A DNA stretch of 64,000 nucleotides from Tubiluchus corallicola. Its lineage: Eukaryota > Priapulida > Priapulimorpha > Priapulimorphida > Tubiluchidae. A program made the position numbers and the translations under genes. The DNA is taken from positions 620,001 to 684,000 of the forward strand of contig JAQGDQ010000059.1 in NCBI GenBank assembly GCA_030141605.1, in the 5' to 3' direction. This document shows positions 12,701 through 24,690 of the stretch, in pieces. Under the pieces are notes generated by a model. That model was not told the origin of the DNA. It saw only the letters and a program-made list of their open reading frames with translations, and searched no databases. How positions within the stretch are numbered: the stretch's first letter is position 1; each line of letters opens with the position of its first letter.

Positions 12701-15190
12701 TGGTGTTTTCCTTCATGCAATTTGACATTGGCAAAGTGAGTTACCTAAAAATGAGCCAGCTTTAAATTTTTCTCGACCGAAAGTAAACCATATAAGACAT
12801 GATCTTGATCTGATAGACTGGTATAGTTTGTTTAAAGACAAAGATGTACATGAGTGTTGGGATATTTTTCTTTCTTGCTATCAATCTATTATCTCAAGAC
12901 ATGTACCCATTGTCTCAGCTTGACATTATAAATCTTTAAATCCATAGGAAAAAGATCTTAAAGTTGGTAGATTAAAAAAGAAAAGAGTTGTTTATGGCAA
13001 ATTTATAAACAATCAGGTTTAACTTGTGATTATGCTATTTATCAGTGCACTGCTAATTAATTGAATAATGCTCGTCGCATTCGTAGAGTGAATTGTGAAC
13101 ATAAGCCAGTTAGTGATATTGCCGCCACTGGAAGCAGCAAGAATTTTTTTCAATACTCTAAAAAGTTTCTATGTCCTGAAGCTCGTATTTCTCGTATTCG
13201 AAATGTTTCTGGTTGTTTAATTATTGACATATTTTCTGTTGCCAAATGTATAAATGACTATTTTGCAACAGTTTTCACTGAAAAATCAGATGGTGCAACA
13301 ACAGTAGTGAAGATGTATCTTTTTCCGTTAATGATATTGAAATTGCACCTAGGTCTTTAAAACCTTGGAAATCTCGTAGTCTGGAAGGCATTCGTGGTTT
13401 CATTTTAAAACAGTGTTCACCTCAGTTTGCATTTCCACTGTATATTTTATTTAGAATATTTTCAAATTCTAATGAACTCCCCTTCTTCTTAGACTGATAC
13501 TAATATCACTCAACTATCAAGGTTGTAAACACCATAAAATGTGATAAACTGAGGCCTATATCAGTTACATCTGTTGTTGTAAACATTTTAGAAAAGCTTA
13601 TTTGGCTTGATGTTTTGTGGTTTCTTTTAGTTAAAGAAACTTTCCTTGGATTTCAACATGGTTCGTTACCTGGCCGTTCAGTTGTTTCTAATTTACACTC
13701 TTCTATTAACGAATGGACTAAAACTTTTGACAAAGATTATGTTACAAGTACTGACGTAATTTATCTTGATTTTTGTAAAGCATTTGAGTCTGTCCCTTTT
13801 AAAAGGCTATTGCGTAAATTGGAATTTCATCGTATTCGTGGTAGAATTTTATGTTGGTTTCCTCAATTTCTGACAACCCATCATCAGCGCATTGTACTAA
13901 ATGGTGTTGTTACTTACTGGAAAGTTGTCAAGAGTGGTATACCTCAGGGAACAATTAGTGGTCCATATTCTTTTATTTAATATGTAAATAATATTCCAGA
14001 TTACATTTCTTCTAATATGAGAACGTTTGTGCATGATATTAAACTTTTTAGAGAAATCAAGTCTCACTTTGACTGTGCAGTTCTTCAGCTTGACCTTTAT
14101 GCTGTTCAGTATGATAAGTCATGTTACTTATAATTATGAAATTAATGATAAAATAGTTCGCGAAGTTTCTACTTTTAAAGACTTAAGTGTGATTATGTCT
14201 AATGATCTGAAGTTTAGTGATTATATTGCTGATTTAGAAAAGAGAGCCAACAAACCTATTGGTATGATTAAGTGAACTGTAATTCGCAAGATTTTTTTGT
14301 CATCTTGCCTTTATATAAAAGTTTGGTCCGTCCTTTGTTGGAGGATGCTGCAGTTATATGGTCACCCAAGTATATTACATATATTCAATGCAATGAAGCA
14401 ACTTAGAAGCATTGTCTTCATTTAGCTCATGATATTGGTTTATCATCTTTATCTACTGTAGAAAGTTTTTTTTGTTGCACCTTTTCGTCAGCTTTGGGGA
14501 CATTCTAAGAAGCTTTTTGTCCTTGTGTTAGAACCAATATGCAGAAACATTTTTTCAATCACCAAGTAATTAATCCAAGGAATCGTCTTCTAAGTAATGA
14601 AATAGCTTGAGAGAATATTAGTGAATTTAAAAGTACAATGAGAGTGGCACGTTCAATGCCAACTAGTGGCTAGCGTCACTAAACCGTTCAATAGTATAGA
14701 TTCGATGGCAAACATATGTATGTTTGCCATCGAATCTATACATAAATTATATATATTAAATTATACATATTATATACATAATATATATTAATATATATAT
14801 ACATAAATTTAAATAACAAATATAACAGTGGCACTTAACGCAAGCCGAAAGTAAAAGATATGCAATGGACCTGCAAAATTTATTTTTATTTTTATTTTGT
14901 CAGATTTCACAGGCGTCGGATCTGTTCACCTGTGTGATTTTTGACTCAAACTCTGCTAAAACTAAAACTCTGCTAGATTACTTACTAACCATTACCTAAT
15001 AATAAGATAGCATATAAAACTATTTTAAAGAAATCCATACCATCTGAGCTTTTGCCAGCCACAACCATAGCTTTCGCCAAGTGATGAATTTATTCATGTC
15101 GCTAAAATTATACGACATTTCAGCTGATGCATATCTGTTTGTCAACGGTGACCTGTATGTAGAAGTATTTGATCCACTTGGCGTTGCCAT
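3722..15190 (-). CDS. ADSL: Adenylosuccinate lyase, first six coding exons (3' part outside the window)
   Basis: ADSL catalyses two purine steps: SAICAR to AICAR plus fumarate, and adenylosuccinate to AMP plus fumarate. It acts as a cytosolic homotetramer. Minus-strand exons are 15041-15190, 10068-10271, 6548-6672, 5778-5949, 5093-5139 and 3722-3812. All have GT-AG borders and together they give 263 codons in one frame. Start is the ATG at 15190, followed by an N-terminus with [11 protein letters not shown] and [13 protein letters not shown], as in animal ADSL. Further matches are [25 protein letters not shown] (with the conserved His, residue 158), [15 protein letters not shown] and [20 protein letters not shown]. 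Animal ADSL is about 485 aa. The signature loop (SSAMPYKRNP) and the C-terminal helices are missing; I searched 1-3721 on the minus strand and did not find them. They most likely lie left of the window. No frameshift or stop is seen in the exons present. Confidence 0.95.
4757..4853 (+). repeat. GAC/AAC trinucleotide-rich tract
   Basis: Imperfect GAY/AAC triplets run inside an ADSL intron. Read on the plus strand they give Asp/Asn runs, on the minus strand Ser/Leu/Val runs. No gene context supports translation. Confidence 0.7.
6673..10067. other. ADSL intron 2, no gene seen
   Basis: This is a 3.4-kb AT-rich intron. It contains a 15-bp hairpin at 7024-7056 (one mismatch, 3-nt loop) and at least four copies of a short motif close to tataaaatgyctagg (7696, 8461, 8540, 8560). 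No exon, RNA gene or transposase homology was recognised. Confidence 0.6.
7024..7056. repeat. 15-bp inverted repeat (hairpin)
   Basis: The arms 7024-7038 and 7042-7056 (gcagtattgtgataa and ttatcacagtactgc) pair with one mismatch around a tgg loop. It is intronic and its role is unknown. Confidence 0.8.
12190..14640 (+). pseudogene. Dead non-LTR retrotransposon (LINE), endonuclease to reverse transcriptase
   Basis: This relic of a LINE pol ORF lies antisense in ADSL intron 1. Several frames must be joined to follow it. The apurinic endonuclease signature ITETWL is at 12215-12232, followed by FRCDN in a shifted frame (the usual YRCDR position). Reverse transcriptase blocks follow: a QHGSLPGRS motif near 13650, [19 protein letters not shown] near 13760, [11 protein letters not shown] near 13935 and then an in-frame TAA at 13978-13980. 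The catalytic FADD box reads F-V-H-D at about 14026-14037, so the active site is lost. The C-terminal [19 protein letters not shown] is near 14310-14370. The motifs match the jockey/CR1-like branch of LINEs; the exact clade is not determined. Many stops and frameshifts show that it is old and inactive. Confidence 0.9.
14695..14740. repeat. Perfect 22-bp palindrome with 2-nt centre
   Basis: The arms 14695-14716 and 14719-14740 are exact reverse complements, separated by tg. The arm begins tatagattcgatggcaa. It directly follows the LINE relic and precedes about 75 bp of (TA)-rich sequence (14741-14818). It could be a foldback or MITE core, or a hairpin RNA. Confidence 0.9.
14741..14818. repeat. 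TA-rich simple repeat
   Basis: Imperfect tata/taat dinucleotide repeats next to the palindrome at 14695-14740. No other signal is seen. Confidence 0.8.
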
Positions 15191-16090
15191 TGCAATTTCT
15201 AATTACTTTCTATACATAAGCGAGCAAAATCGTCTTTTGTACCGAATTTAGTGATCCGCGCACGCTCTTACAGTCAATCAGCACATGATCGCTCACACTG
15301 TGGTTTCGTTGTGTTTGGTACAGCAAGCCTGAATCATGAAAACGTTGAAAAGGTGTAGAGGAAGACCGCAATATCTAACTCGCGCTTGGCGATTACCGCT
15401 GCATCATAGACTTGAAATTCGCTCAGTTAGTAGGTGCCACAAATTACCACGAATCCTGCCAATAATAATTATTTTTTAGTTAATTACTATAGGTGGTTGC
15501 TACTATGGCGGCAGTAATCATTTTTGTTAGATCAGCGCCTCCTCTAAGTTCATCCATCAAAATACGATGCAAAAACTAGTTGGAAATTTTCACATCATCA
15601 TTTCAAGAAATGTCATTGTCTGCTACTACTACTACCACCAGCACAGCCACCATTACCACCACCGCTATCACTACCACTACTACTGTTCGTTCTTTCACAT
15701 GACAATAATGGTAAGGCATTAGGTACTGACGGCAAACAACAAACATCCCTGCTATCTTGGAATCAGAAGTACCAATAGTCTTTGGATTTTGCTGTAATGC
15801 ACTCGGAGGATCGCAGAAGATAGTTGGCAGAGCAGATGGGCTTCGAGAGGAAGCCAGCTTGAGATCAGACTTTCATTTTGGAGATCATTATACAGAAGGC
15901 AACATTATGGAACATAATGAGGAACACGGGAGTCAGAAGAGTAACATATTATATCAATGTACAGTAGATAGCAACCAATAGCACGAGCAATAGAGTAAAA
16001 ATCTGTCATCAGAGGCTTGCAGAGTGACATCAGGAAGTGCGACAGGCCTGACTTGTATTGCTAGTATTATTCACGTTTTTTACATTTTTA
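15191..16090. other. Upstream region of ADSL, no gene assigned
   Basis: This should contain the ADSL promoter (transcription to the left). A short plus-strand ORF begins at 15336 (47 codons) and an ACC/ACT triplet tract runs at 15620-15690. The open frame at 15757-15981 starts at a non-ATG codon and matches nothing I recognise. It could belong to the hAT fragment that follows. Confidence 0.4.
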
Positions 16091-16282
16091 TCACCTTTCC
16101 CAAACCTTACACTCAGCTTAAAATTATTTCTCACGATCTGTGTTTCTGTAGTGTCATGTCAAAGAAGCTTTTCAAAGCTTAAACGAATCAAAAAGTACTT
16201 GCGATCTACAATTAGATAGTCAAGGCTATCTGATCTTCCGGTTTTATCAGTTGAAAGTGACTTGACAATTAAAAGTGATTGA
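16091..16282 (+). pseudogene. hAT transposase C-terminal (dimerisation) fragment
   Basis: In frame from 16091 the translation reads PNLTLSLKLFLTI and then QRSFSKLKRIKKYLRSTIR, followed by a TAG, then SRLSDLPVLSVESD. This is the hAT C-terminal dimerisation pattern (ERSFSKLKLIK-YLRST-RL--L--LSIE). The internal TAG and the absence of the DDE catalytic core show a decayed fragment. It lies between ADSL and the perilipin gene. Confidence 0.75.
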
Positions 16283-18668
16283 TTTTCTCCAATGCACGGA
16301 TGACACCATGAGGCACTGATCATTAGTAACTTGAAACAAGCAAAACTGAACAGACAGATTCCATCAAGCTACTATTGTTTTAAATGTGTATGCAATGGTA
16401 ATAGTTCTGTTGTAGAATGTTGGCTTTTAAAAATGTTTATCTAATGGGCCAGATTCTGTTATTATCGGAAGTTTGATTATAACTGTGCAACAAACAGATG
16501 CAATTATGCGCACGTTATTTTTGCACACTCATCATAATTAAACTATGCTATTCCAATTTGTTTTTTACTAAAATATGTTTATAGTATTTAAAGGAAAGGA
16601 CAAGTTACTTATGTTGTTACTGTCATTACTCAAACTTATAATGAAATAATGAAAAATATAATGAAGAAATTTGCAAAAAAACTGTCTATAAAACATAACG
16701 TTAATTTATACAAGTACTGTATAAAAATTTCTACATGCCATGGTAGCCACCATTCACTTAATATTCACGTGTAACTGGTGGTCTTCAAGACTTTTCATAA
16801 GTGCATCGTCGCTTTCCATAAGCACGTGCTACTTTAATTTAAACTTCCACAGCTTACCTAATGTTCATGCAAAAATATAACATTAGCTATTCATTTTTTG
16901 TAAAAACTTGCACTTTTGGCAGAAATTGACAGTGCACTGCTTTTGTTCAGCCATTGAATGACGAAGCTGGTGGAAGAAGGGCATTCATTAAAAATGGTCG
17001 CGATTACACGAGGTGCTTATCACACTTTTACTACTAAATCCTTCTAACAATTTTCTCTAATATTGTAATAAGCTTAATTTCCCAGAAGACATGGCCTTTC
17101 CTTTAAGCCATTTAGTTTTATCTAACTGTTACATAAATTATATAAATCTATACAGAAGTGCTAATTGTAACAAACACACTGCTGCAAAAACAACAAAATT
17201 TTCTTTACATAAAATAGTTTAATGCATGAAAAGTTTGCTAAGTTTTTTATTCTACAAGTTATATATAATATTATATAAGCTATATCAAGTATTTTATATA
17301 AGCTATATGTTGTATATTTGTTGTATAAGTTATAACAAAATACTTGTACAAATATGACGCTAAAACTTGAAAAGATTTCATTAAAGACTAATAACTTACC
17401 CCATAATGAATAAGTTTTGTAGTTAATTGATTTCGTAAAATCGGAATTGCACACTGAATAACTTGCTTACAATGTTTTTAAAAGTACTGGCTGTGTTACG
17501 TAGCACATTACATATATATTCGCATGAAAGAGGTCATATAGTATTAATTATTTCATTCTGACAGGACAATAATAATTTACCTAAAAGTTTAGATGTAGTA
17601 CACTTAAGTTTTTTATATATTAAAAGCTTTTTTAATTCACCGTTTAGAGCAACAGCTAAAAACTCATTAGTTCTGCTAGTAGCTCGAGTTCGTCGATGTC
17701 CAGTTGTATTTCCACTGCAAAATCAGGAACCTGTTGTGGAAAAAGGATACTTTACATTTGGGAAAGGAAAGGGTAATGTACTGTACTGATGATTATAATC
17801 ATTTTTCTGATCATACAGTGATTACAGTAAAAGCTTCTAATAAAAAATCATTTCACAGTTTACTTCACCTCTTGAGCTGTCCATTTTATTATTGATGTAC
17901 AGTAATACTAGCATATTCAACATGCATCAAAATTTGTCACTGCAATGAAAAAACTTAATTCTGTTAAAATATTTTACTTTGTTCTGATCAGCAGGAGGTA
18001 AAATTGCAGTGTCCCAAATGTTTTTGGAATTACTTGCACTACTTGGTGTAGTAACTTGCCTCACAGGCAGGTTACAATACAGCTCGCTGACTTATTCTAC
18101 AGCAAGACGTTTAATTCCTTAACTAAGATGTAAAGTGCAATAGATAGATGTAGGGATAAAATTTTATATAACAAAATGCATTAACATGATATGTTCAGAA
18201 TTATTTTGCAAAGATTTATTATATTAGAAACCACAATATACTAAAGAAAATCAAAATGAAAACAGTTCAATGCTGTGTTAGTCAAATTAACATAAACATT
18301 ACTGAACTATAAAGAAAAACAAAATTAAACAACAAAAATTTTGGACTTTTTTACTTATTAAATCAATTAATAAATCTGTAGCTGATTGCCTTGACTGGAA
18401 CAAGAACAAAAAGTACAAAAAGTACAAAAACTTCATGCAATGGCATCTGCACAGCTCAATTTTAGAAACAATCGTGAAAATTATATAAACATGAGTATTT
18501 TAAGCTTAAAAATATATAACATAATAACCCTATTGTAGTACTCCAAACTGAACAAAAAAGCACTCTGTGCAGGACACGTTAATGTCAAAAACTTTTAGTT
18601 TTATAACAATTTTAACAGCTAAACTGCCTTGCTCTGGTCTATCCAAAAGCCTTTCTAATAGCACTACA
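16283..18668. other. Spacer between the ADSL and perilipin genes, nothing recognised
   Basis: This is AT-rich sequence. ORFs at 17161-17454 (-) and 17704-17895 (+) lack recognisable domains and have the composition of random AT-rich DNA. Apart from possible 3' UTR sequence of the perilipin gene near the right end, I see nothing. Confidence 0.5.
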
Positions 18669-18674
18669 TTTATT
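18669..18674 (-). promoter_or_regulatory. Polyadenylation signal AATAAA of the perilipin gene
   Basis: AATAAA on the minus strand, 41 bases downstream of the perilipin stop codon. Position and sequence fit a canonical poly(A) signal; usage is inferred. Confidence 0.65.
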
Positions 18675-18715
18675 GCTAATAAAGCCGAATCACTAGCAAC
18701 ACAACTGCTATACAG

Positions 18716-21700
18716 TCACTGTGTGACATCTAATGAATTGCTATCCGAGTGGTCCAAAAATTCGACACTATTTTCGCCGCTGGGTTTTGTATCAGAGGAA
18801 GTGTTGCGGCGAAATCTCTTTGCTACAGCTTCAGGGACCTATGACAAAGATGAGCAACAGTGTCATCATTTGCAGCAAACACCCAGGCACCCATTTAATA
18901 AACTGCTTGCATATATGTGTTTCTACGAAATATGTCGAACACATTCCAAAGCAGGCAAATAAGAATCATAATTATTAAAACATAACAATCATTTTCATTA
19001 TTAGTCCTTGCCTAGACTAACTTCTTAATTTGCCTAGACTTCTCACATAAAATCCTGTAAAGCTTGAAGTCACTAATAAGAATTATGTATTTTTCAAATT
19101 TTTACTGACACAAATAAACTTACCTGTCCTGGTTAAAAAAATTAATACACACATAAATGAATTACTGTTTGTTGCACAACAAAGTATTGCAAAACATTGT
19201 TGTCAACTACCAGAATTCATAGTATATACTCATGTGCTTCGTGTGCTCTCTTACAACTTTTTTTACAAAAGCAATTAACTGTAAAGCGATAAAAAAGTGT
19301 TAAACTGTTAGGCAGCACACTTTTGAAATACACGGTCTTAAAATCTGAGAGAAAAAGTGACACAGGCTGAAGTTATTGTTCACAGATACATTTAATATCT
19401 AAACAGCATAATCAGCTAGAAAATTCACTTACTGTTCAATGGCGCAAATAGTTAGAAAACTGGCTTACATCCAAAATAAAATATCCTATACAGTTATTAA
19501 GAACTTTGTGGGCGAGTAAGAAAACTGGCTTTGGCCCGAAGCAAAAAATGACATACAGTTATTTGTTTCATTGTGGGTGAGTCATGCAAGTAGTAACTGA
19601 AAAGAAATACTGTAATCAATTTTCCATGATAGTATAGTCTGTTACTCACCATCCAAGTTATTATTGACAAATTCAGGAGAAATTCAGACATCAGTATCGC
19701 ACTCTGTTCTAGAAATTCTACTTGCTTTTTAGACATAGCATAAATGCTCCGTGGAAGTTTCCATTCATATGTTGCCTGTAACATATAAAACACACTTAAA
19801 AACTTTATGCCAAAACACTTAGAACAAAGAAAAATCAACAGTTTAAATTCAGCAAGCAAACCTTTCATAATAATACAGAATGTTATACATACAGAATAAT
19901 ACAAAAACAACACAGCAAAGTATTTCTTTAAACCTCCATGAACAATAGAGAGGAATTATTTAAATAGCTAATGTAAGTATTCTGCCCTAAAAGTCACCAA
20001 AGCTAGTCATAAAAAGAAAAATTTCGCAATTTCAAAGATACTGTAAATAATGATTTTGACTAGTATGTTGCAATATTTACCTTTATCAGTGCTACTTCAA
20101 CGTATGTGCAACAACATAATATGTCAGACATTGGCAGACAGTACAGATGTATGCGTCATTGCGCTAGCTCAACGTAATAGCAATGTCTTTTTAGATGTCA
20201 AGCTGCTAAGTTTTGAAAACTGTCCTTTACGTTTTTTGCAGTCTTAAAACTATTACAATTTATTTTGATTTAACAAAATTGAGTTCCAGAATAGAAAGTA
20301 CAACTTTGATTTGATATATTAAATTACAGTATAATAATAATTATTATTATTATAGCTATTTCACTGCTGGCAGCTAACTGCATAAGTTTCTTATGATAAA
20401 CTTACAGGATTCAATTTCTGGAGAGAAGTGGTGGTGTACTGACGCAAATTATCCCATTGGTCCATACTTCGATCGTACATACGATGGCGGATATTAACAG
20501 TCAAGGTTGCAACACGCGCCAGTCTGTCCTCACAAGCTGCATTAGCTTCAGCCTCTGCAAATTTTACAAAAATGTTTACTAAAATCAAATTATATGACTA
20601 ACTTACGAGGTGTATTTGCATAAGATTTGAAACAAAGATTAAACCTTAGAAAATACAGTTTACACAAATGTTAACTGTAGTCTCAGACACTAGCTATAAG
20701 ATACTGCCAAAACTTTTCACAATAGGACATTGCAGTATTAATTAAACCAAAATCTGTCATGACAACGGTGTACAATATAAAAGTGGTGAAATGAAAACCA
20801 AAAGTGCATTGCTACACTCCAATACTGCATTAATTAAAAAATATACTGACACTCACTAGTATTTTATCATAAAATGTCTATAAACTTTGTAGATGGCTTG
20901 AACAAACACACCTTTATCATGTTCACATTCATCTGGTGGCAAGTAGTAGTCAACACAGTTTTCAGCCATTGTAAGTGCCTTGTCGGCATAAAAAGTCAAA
21001 AGTTTTCCATAGGTTGTCTGCATTGCATTATCAATTCTTTTGTATCTGGAAACAGGAATTAAACCAATTACAACTATGCTAAATGTGAGAGTGATATCTA
21101 TGACAGGAATTAACCTACAGACGAACTTCTTTGTACTGCCTACTTTGGGACTGCAAAAAAGTTGGGAGTTACAGCGAGTTTGGCATTATAACGAGGTGCA
21201 TTAACTCATACATTTTCTATGCAAATATAAACATTTTGTTTTGTTAAAAATTTGGGTTTTAAGCAAGACTGGTACTAAAAGGGGAGTGTTATAACGAGGT
21301 TTGACTGTAATTAACACAAGATAATCGATAACAACAGGAGATTTACAAGGAGAAAAAGTGGCACATTCCTTAAAACAATGTTTTCAATTTTAGCTATCAA
21401 GATTGCCTCCAAGAAGACTTGCTTAGGTATTCAAGCACAACCCACTGCTCTGCATAAATGTTAACTTCAAAGGAGTATTATTACTCTTAGAATGAAAAAG
21501 ATTAATTAGGATAGGAAAAATAGATGATGTGAATTTGTAAAAGCATTATGAATGAAATCAATAAGCATAAGCTTTCCCATACACTAAACTACAGTTTGTA
21601 AATTTATATGAAACGTACATTAATTCACAAAAATGATTAAATAAACACTAATTAGGAAGGTATGATATCAACTCAGGAGAGCTTACCCATACAGCTTAAT

Positions 21701-24534
21701 GCTGTCAACCTTTTGTGCTGTATATGTCTTGGTAGTTTCAACTTTATCCTTTGTCTTGCTAACAGTATTGTGAACTTTATCCTTAGTAGCCGTGACAGTT
21801 ATGTTCACCTTGTCCTTGGTAGCCGTTACAGTGTTTTGAACTCTATCTTTTGTAGCCATCACCTTCTCGCAACCGTAATTGCGAACAGCGCTGATAGGCG
21901 CCACTACTTTCTGTTCGTACATCTTCTTGGTTGGCTCAATAATGCGATCTTGATATAGGCGCTTTGTATCTTTCACCAGCTACAACAAACATTGTTTACC
22001 AATCTAACTATGCCTTCTGATTGCATTCAATTCACAAGCAAACCAGTTTTATGAAGTAAACTACTTGTAAAAGTTAGATGAAAATTCATTCAGTCTTTAG
22101 TTAGTAATGACGGCAATAGAAAATTACATCGGTCATTATTATCAATGTGAAATGTTTTCACTTTTGAAATTGGTATGAAATAATAATGATTATAGTGCTA
22201 GCCTACTGTCTAAGAAAGAATGAATTCCACTCTTGGCGTTACAATAGTCACATTACATAAGATCAGACTGTGCAAAGCACAGTGTAGAATAGTGAAGATT
22301 AAGTAATGTAAAGTCAATGCAGTGCAGTGCAATAACGTGCATTACAGCACTGTTCAGTAAGGTGCAATCCAGAGCAAATAATTTAGCACATTTGCATAAT
22401 ACAATGGGCATAATTTAATGATTTCTTGTCGGCTTATATGGTATTAATATAACTCAATTCAACATTTTCGATATGACTTTTTCAATATTTGACAAAAACT
22501 AATTTTTAACCGTGGGTGCTGCAGTTTATAGATTGATTTTTCCTTTTCCTCCTCCTCTTTTTCCAGGTGTTAGTGTGAAAAATACAAAGGAATTTCACTG
22601 TGATATTACTGATATATTAATAATGTGCTGTCACGGGAAATCACTCTCCCGCAGTTCAGTAGGGAACTTGTCAAATGCATAAGTATGTTAAACACTATGG
22701 TTACCATTCTGAACAAGCACCCTGGTATTCAAATATACAATCGCATGCAATTGCAATGTAGTGCATTATGTTGGTATGCAAATAATCTAATTATAGTAAC
22801 TTTAGTCAAGGAAAAGCTACCTGTTTACAGTTCACACTCATACCTGCCAATAAGACACAGTTTCTTCAATGATATATTAGACGTTTCTAAGTAAACACAG
22901 TTTTAATGCTAATGCGCATGATGACCTTGGAATATAGATTACCCACACCTATTATATTTAACCACTATTATCCAAAAGTGCTAAAGTTCAATGTGTAAGC
23001 TAATAAAGTCAAGTTTACAACTAATACAAACCTACCTAAACTTCGACCCGGAAATGTGACGATGAAACCAAAGTGCAAAATTTGATGACAATGACATGAG
23101 CACGTTGTGAAACTTATGTAATGGACTTTGCAACACACAAATATTTCACTTGAATGGCTATGTTTTAATGAACAAGCTATTTTCTAATTATAGCGCTTAG
23201 CAGACATTCCTTAATATAGCCCCTCCAATAAATGAAAAATCAATTACATTTTATATTACACAACTGACAATGATCATAGTTATGATAAAGAGTTGCACAC
23301 CTCATTTGGCTGCTTCTTAATGCTTGGAGCCTTATCCTCCAGTTTGTCCAAACCACGACAAGCAAATGTGTTTGCCTTATCAACTGTAACAGCATGAAAA
23401 CAATAAAATTAATAAATAAGACTAAATGTACATAATAAATCAAATATATTCCGAATCCGAAGTTAAACTTATTAAAGCTATCATGCTCAGCGCTTGCGCT
23501 AAATCACGATACATATTTAAATTCTCTCCCTTGTACAAACGTTTTTTTCAAACATGAATGCAACTATAGTATTTGGCCAAAATAAATCTTCTAAACTCGT
23601 CAAATCATCTCATCGTATAAAACAGTCACCAACATGATGGAAAATACGCCTGTAGTTCAACAATGTTAGAGCCATAACATCAAACTCACATTTGTTGCTG
23701 CAGTTTTGCTTTTGCAAAAGTTCTGTAAGCATTTTCAATTTCTTTCTATTCAGAATGAAAATACACTCTTATTCAACAAGATAATATACTTACTATGACC
23801 ATTAAGCTTTTCCACAATAGGACCTGCATAAGCAGCCGTTGCTTTTACCGATTTTTCAGCTGCATCCAAGGTGTTCTTCATAAACGAGCTGTAGTTTTTT
23901 GTACGCCCATATAAACCTGTAACCTGTTGACACACAAATTTACAAGTGTTAAGCTGGAGAAGCAAAAGACCGTAATTATTTAGTATAATATTTACAACTA
24001 CAAAACCTAATAGCAAAAGAAAAAACTTAATGACTACGAGTAGCAAATGCCACAACTAAGTTTTGGGGATCCTGGCAAATATCTGAATGTGAAGTGATTT
24101 CTGAAGACTAGGCATTGCTTCTCTAGTTTATATTTAGAGGTTAGCCAACCTTCATAAATGTGGCAGAATAACATCTCGTGACTTTTTAGGTGTAATTTAA
24201 TGAAATTTCACTAACGATGGTTGTTGTAAGTAAGGCCAACTAAGTAGTTTTCAAAACTAAAAGTACTTAGCCTCACGACTACAGTCTTTAAAAGAGAACA
24301 AAGTTATAGGGGTTTCCTTTTTTGGCAAAAAATATCACCATATGAAAGTAAAAAGTAACAAATATTCTAAATTAATGAAATGACCGAAGCTGGTATACTT
24401 ATTGAACCTCTCAATTAATATATGCACCGTAGTACCTGCACCAGTGTTGCATCCACAATAGGATAATTTGCAACTCTTTGCAAGAATAAATCTTGCTTGG
24501 TTTCCACTTTCTCCAAGACAGTCTCACCACCCAT
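18716..24534 (-). CDS. PLIN: Perilipin (PAT-family lipid-droplet coat protein), complete
   Basis: Perilipins coat lipid droplets and control lipase access. Minus-strand exons are 24436-24534, 23794-23923, 23301-23383, 21687-21979, 20912-21045, 20406-20554, 19650-19775 and 18716-18838. All are GT-AG and in phase, giving 378 aa. Residues 1 to about 104 form the PAT domain: QRVANYPIVDATLVQVTGLY, YAGPIVEKLNG and ANTFACRGLDKLEDKAP match its conserved core. Residues about 145-190, all in one exon, hold four near-identical 11-residue units of the type ATKDKVxxTVT, the amphipathic 11-mer helix that binds droplet surfaces. Residues 203 onward (AMQTTYGKLLTFYADKAL, then YYLPPDE) correspond to the C-terminal four-helix region of mammalian PLIN2/3. 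The tail is VPEAVAKRFRRNTSS and ends SLDVTQ. The start is the first ATG before the PAT domain. A TTATTTTTAG acceptor just upstream suggests a separate 5' UTR exon. The paralogue cannot be named. Confidence 0.93.
21118..21307. mobile_element. Short pogo/Tigger-like MITE candidate in a perilipin intron
   Basis: The right end reads ttataacgaggtttgactg followed by TA; its complement is CAGTCAAACCTCGTTATAAC, a typical pogo/Tigger terminal sequence. The left end (TA, then cagacgaacttctttgta) is a degenerate inverted copy. Both ends abut TA, the expected target duplication. At about 190 bp it has no coding capacity. The left end is weak. Confidence 0.5.
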
Positions 24535-24643
24535 GTCAGTTTTTAATGCTCTTAAAATCCAAACTTTTTAACAAAATCCTAAAAATAAGTGATAACTATC
24601 AAAAACTTCATAGCAACGATTAAAAAAAGTTTTTGCTTCATTA

Positions 24644-24690
24644 TTACAAATATAGAAACATTTGTAATACAAATGTTTCTATATTTGTAA
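24644..24690. repeat. Perfect 23-bp palindrome with 1-nt centre
   Basis: The arms 24644-24666 and 24668-24690 are exact reverse complements around a single A; the arm begins ttacaaatatagaaaca. It lies 110 bp upstream of the perilipin start codon, in likely 5' intron or promoter sequence. It resembles the palindrome at 14695-14740 in design but not in sequence. Confidence 0.9.

Noticed and set aside
15336-15479. 47-codon plus-strand ORF divergent from ADSL
   Set aside because: ATG-initiated and basic, but no homology, and short enough to be chance. It could be a bidirectional-promoter transcript.
17161-17454. Minus-strand ORF ending at a good donor (g|ggtaagt), considered as the ADSL first exon
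   Set aside because: The peptide has no ADSL similarity, and the real first exon was found at 15041-15190.
18567-18978. Two plus-strand ORFs (131 and 81 codons)
   Set aside because: They are antisense to the last perilipin exon (18716-18838), which explains their openness. No independent domain is present.
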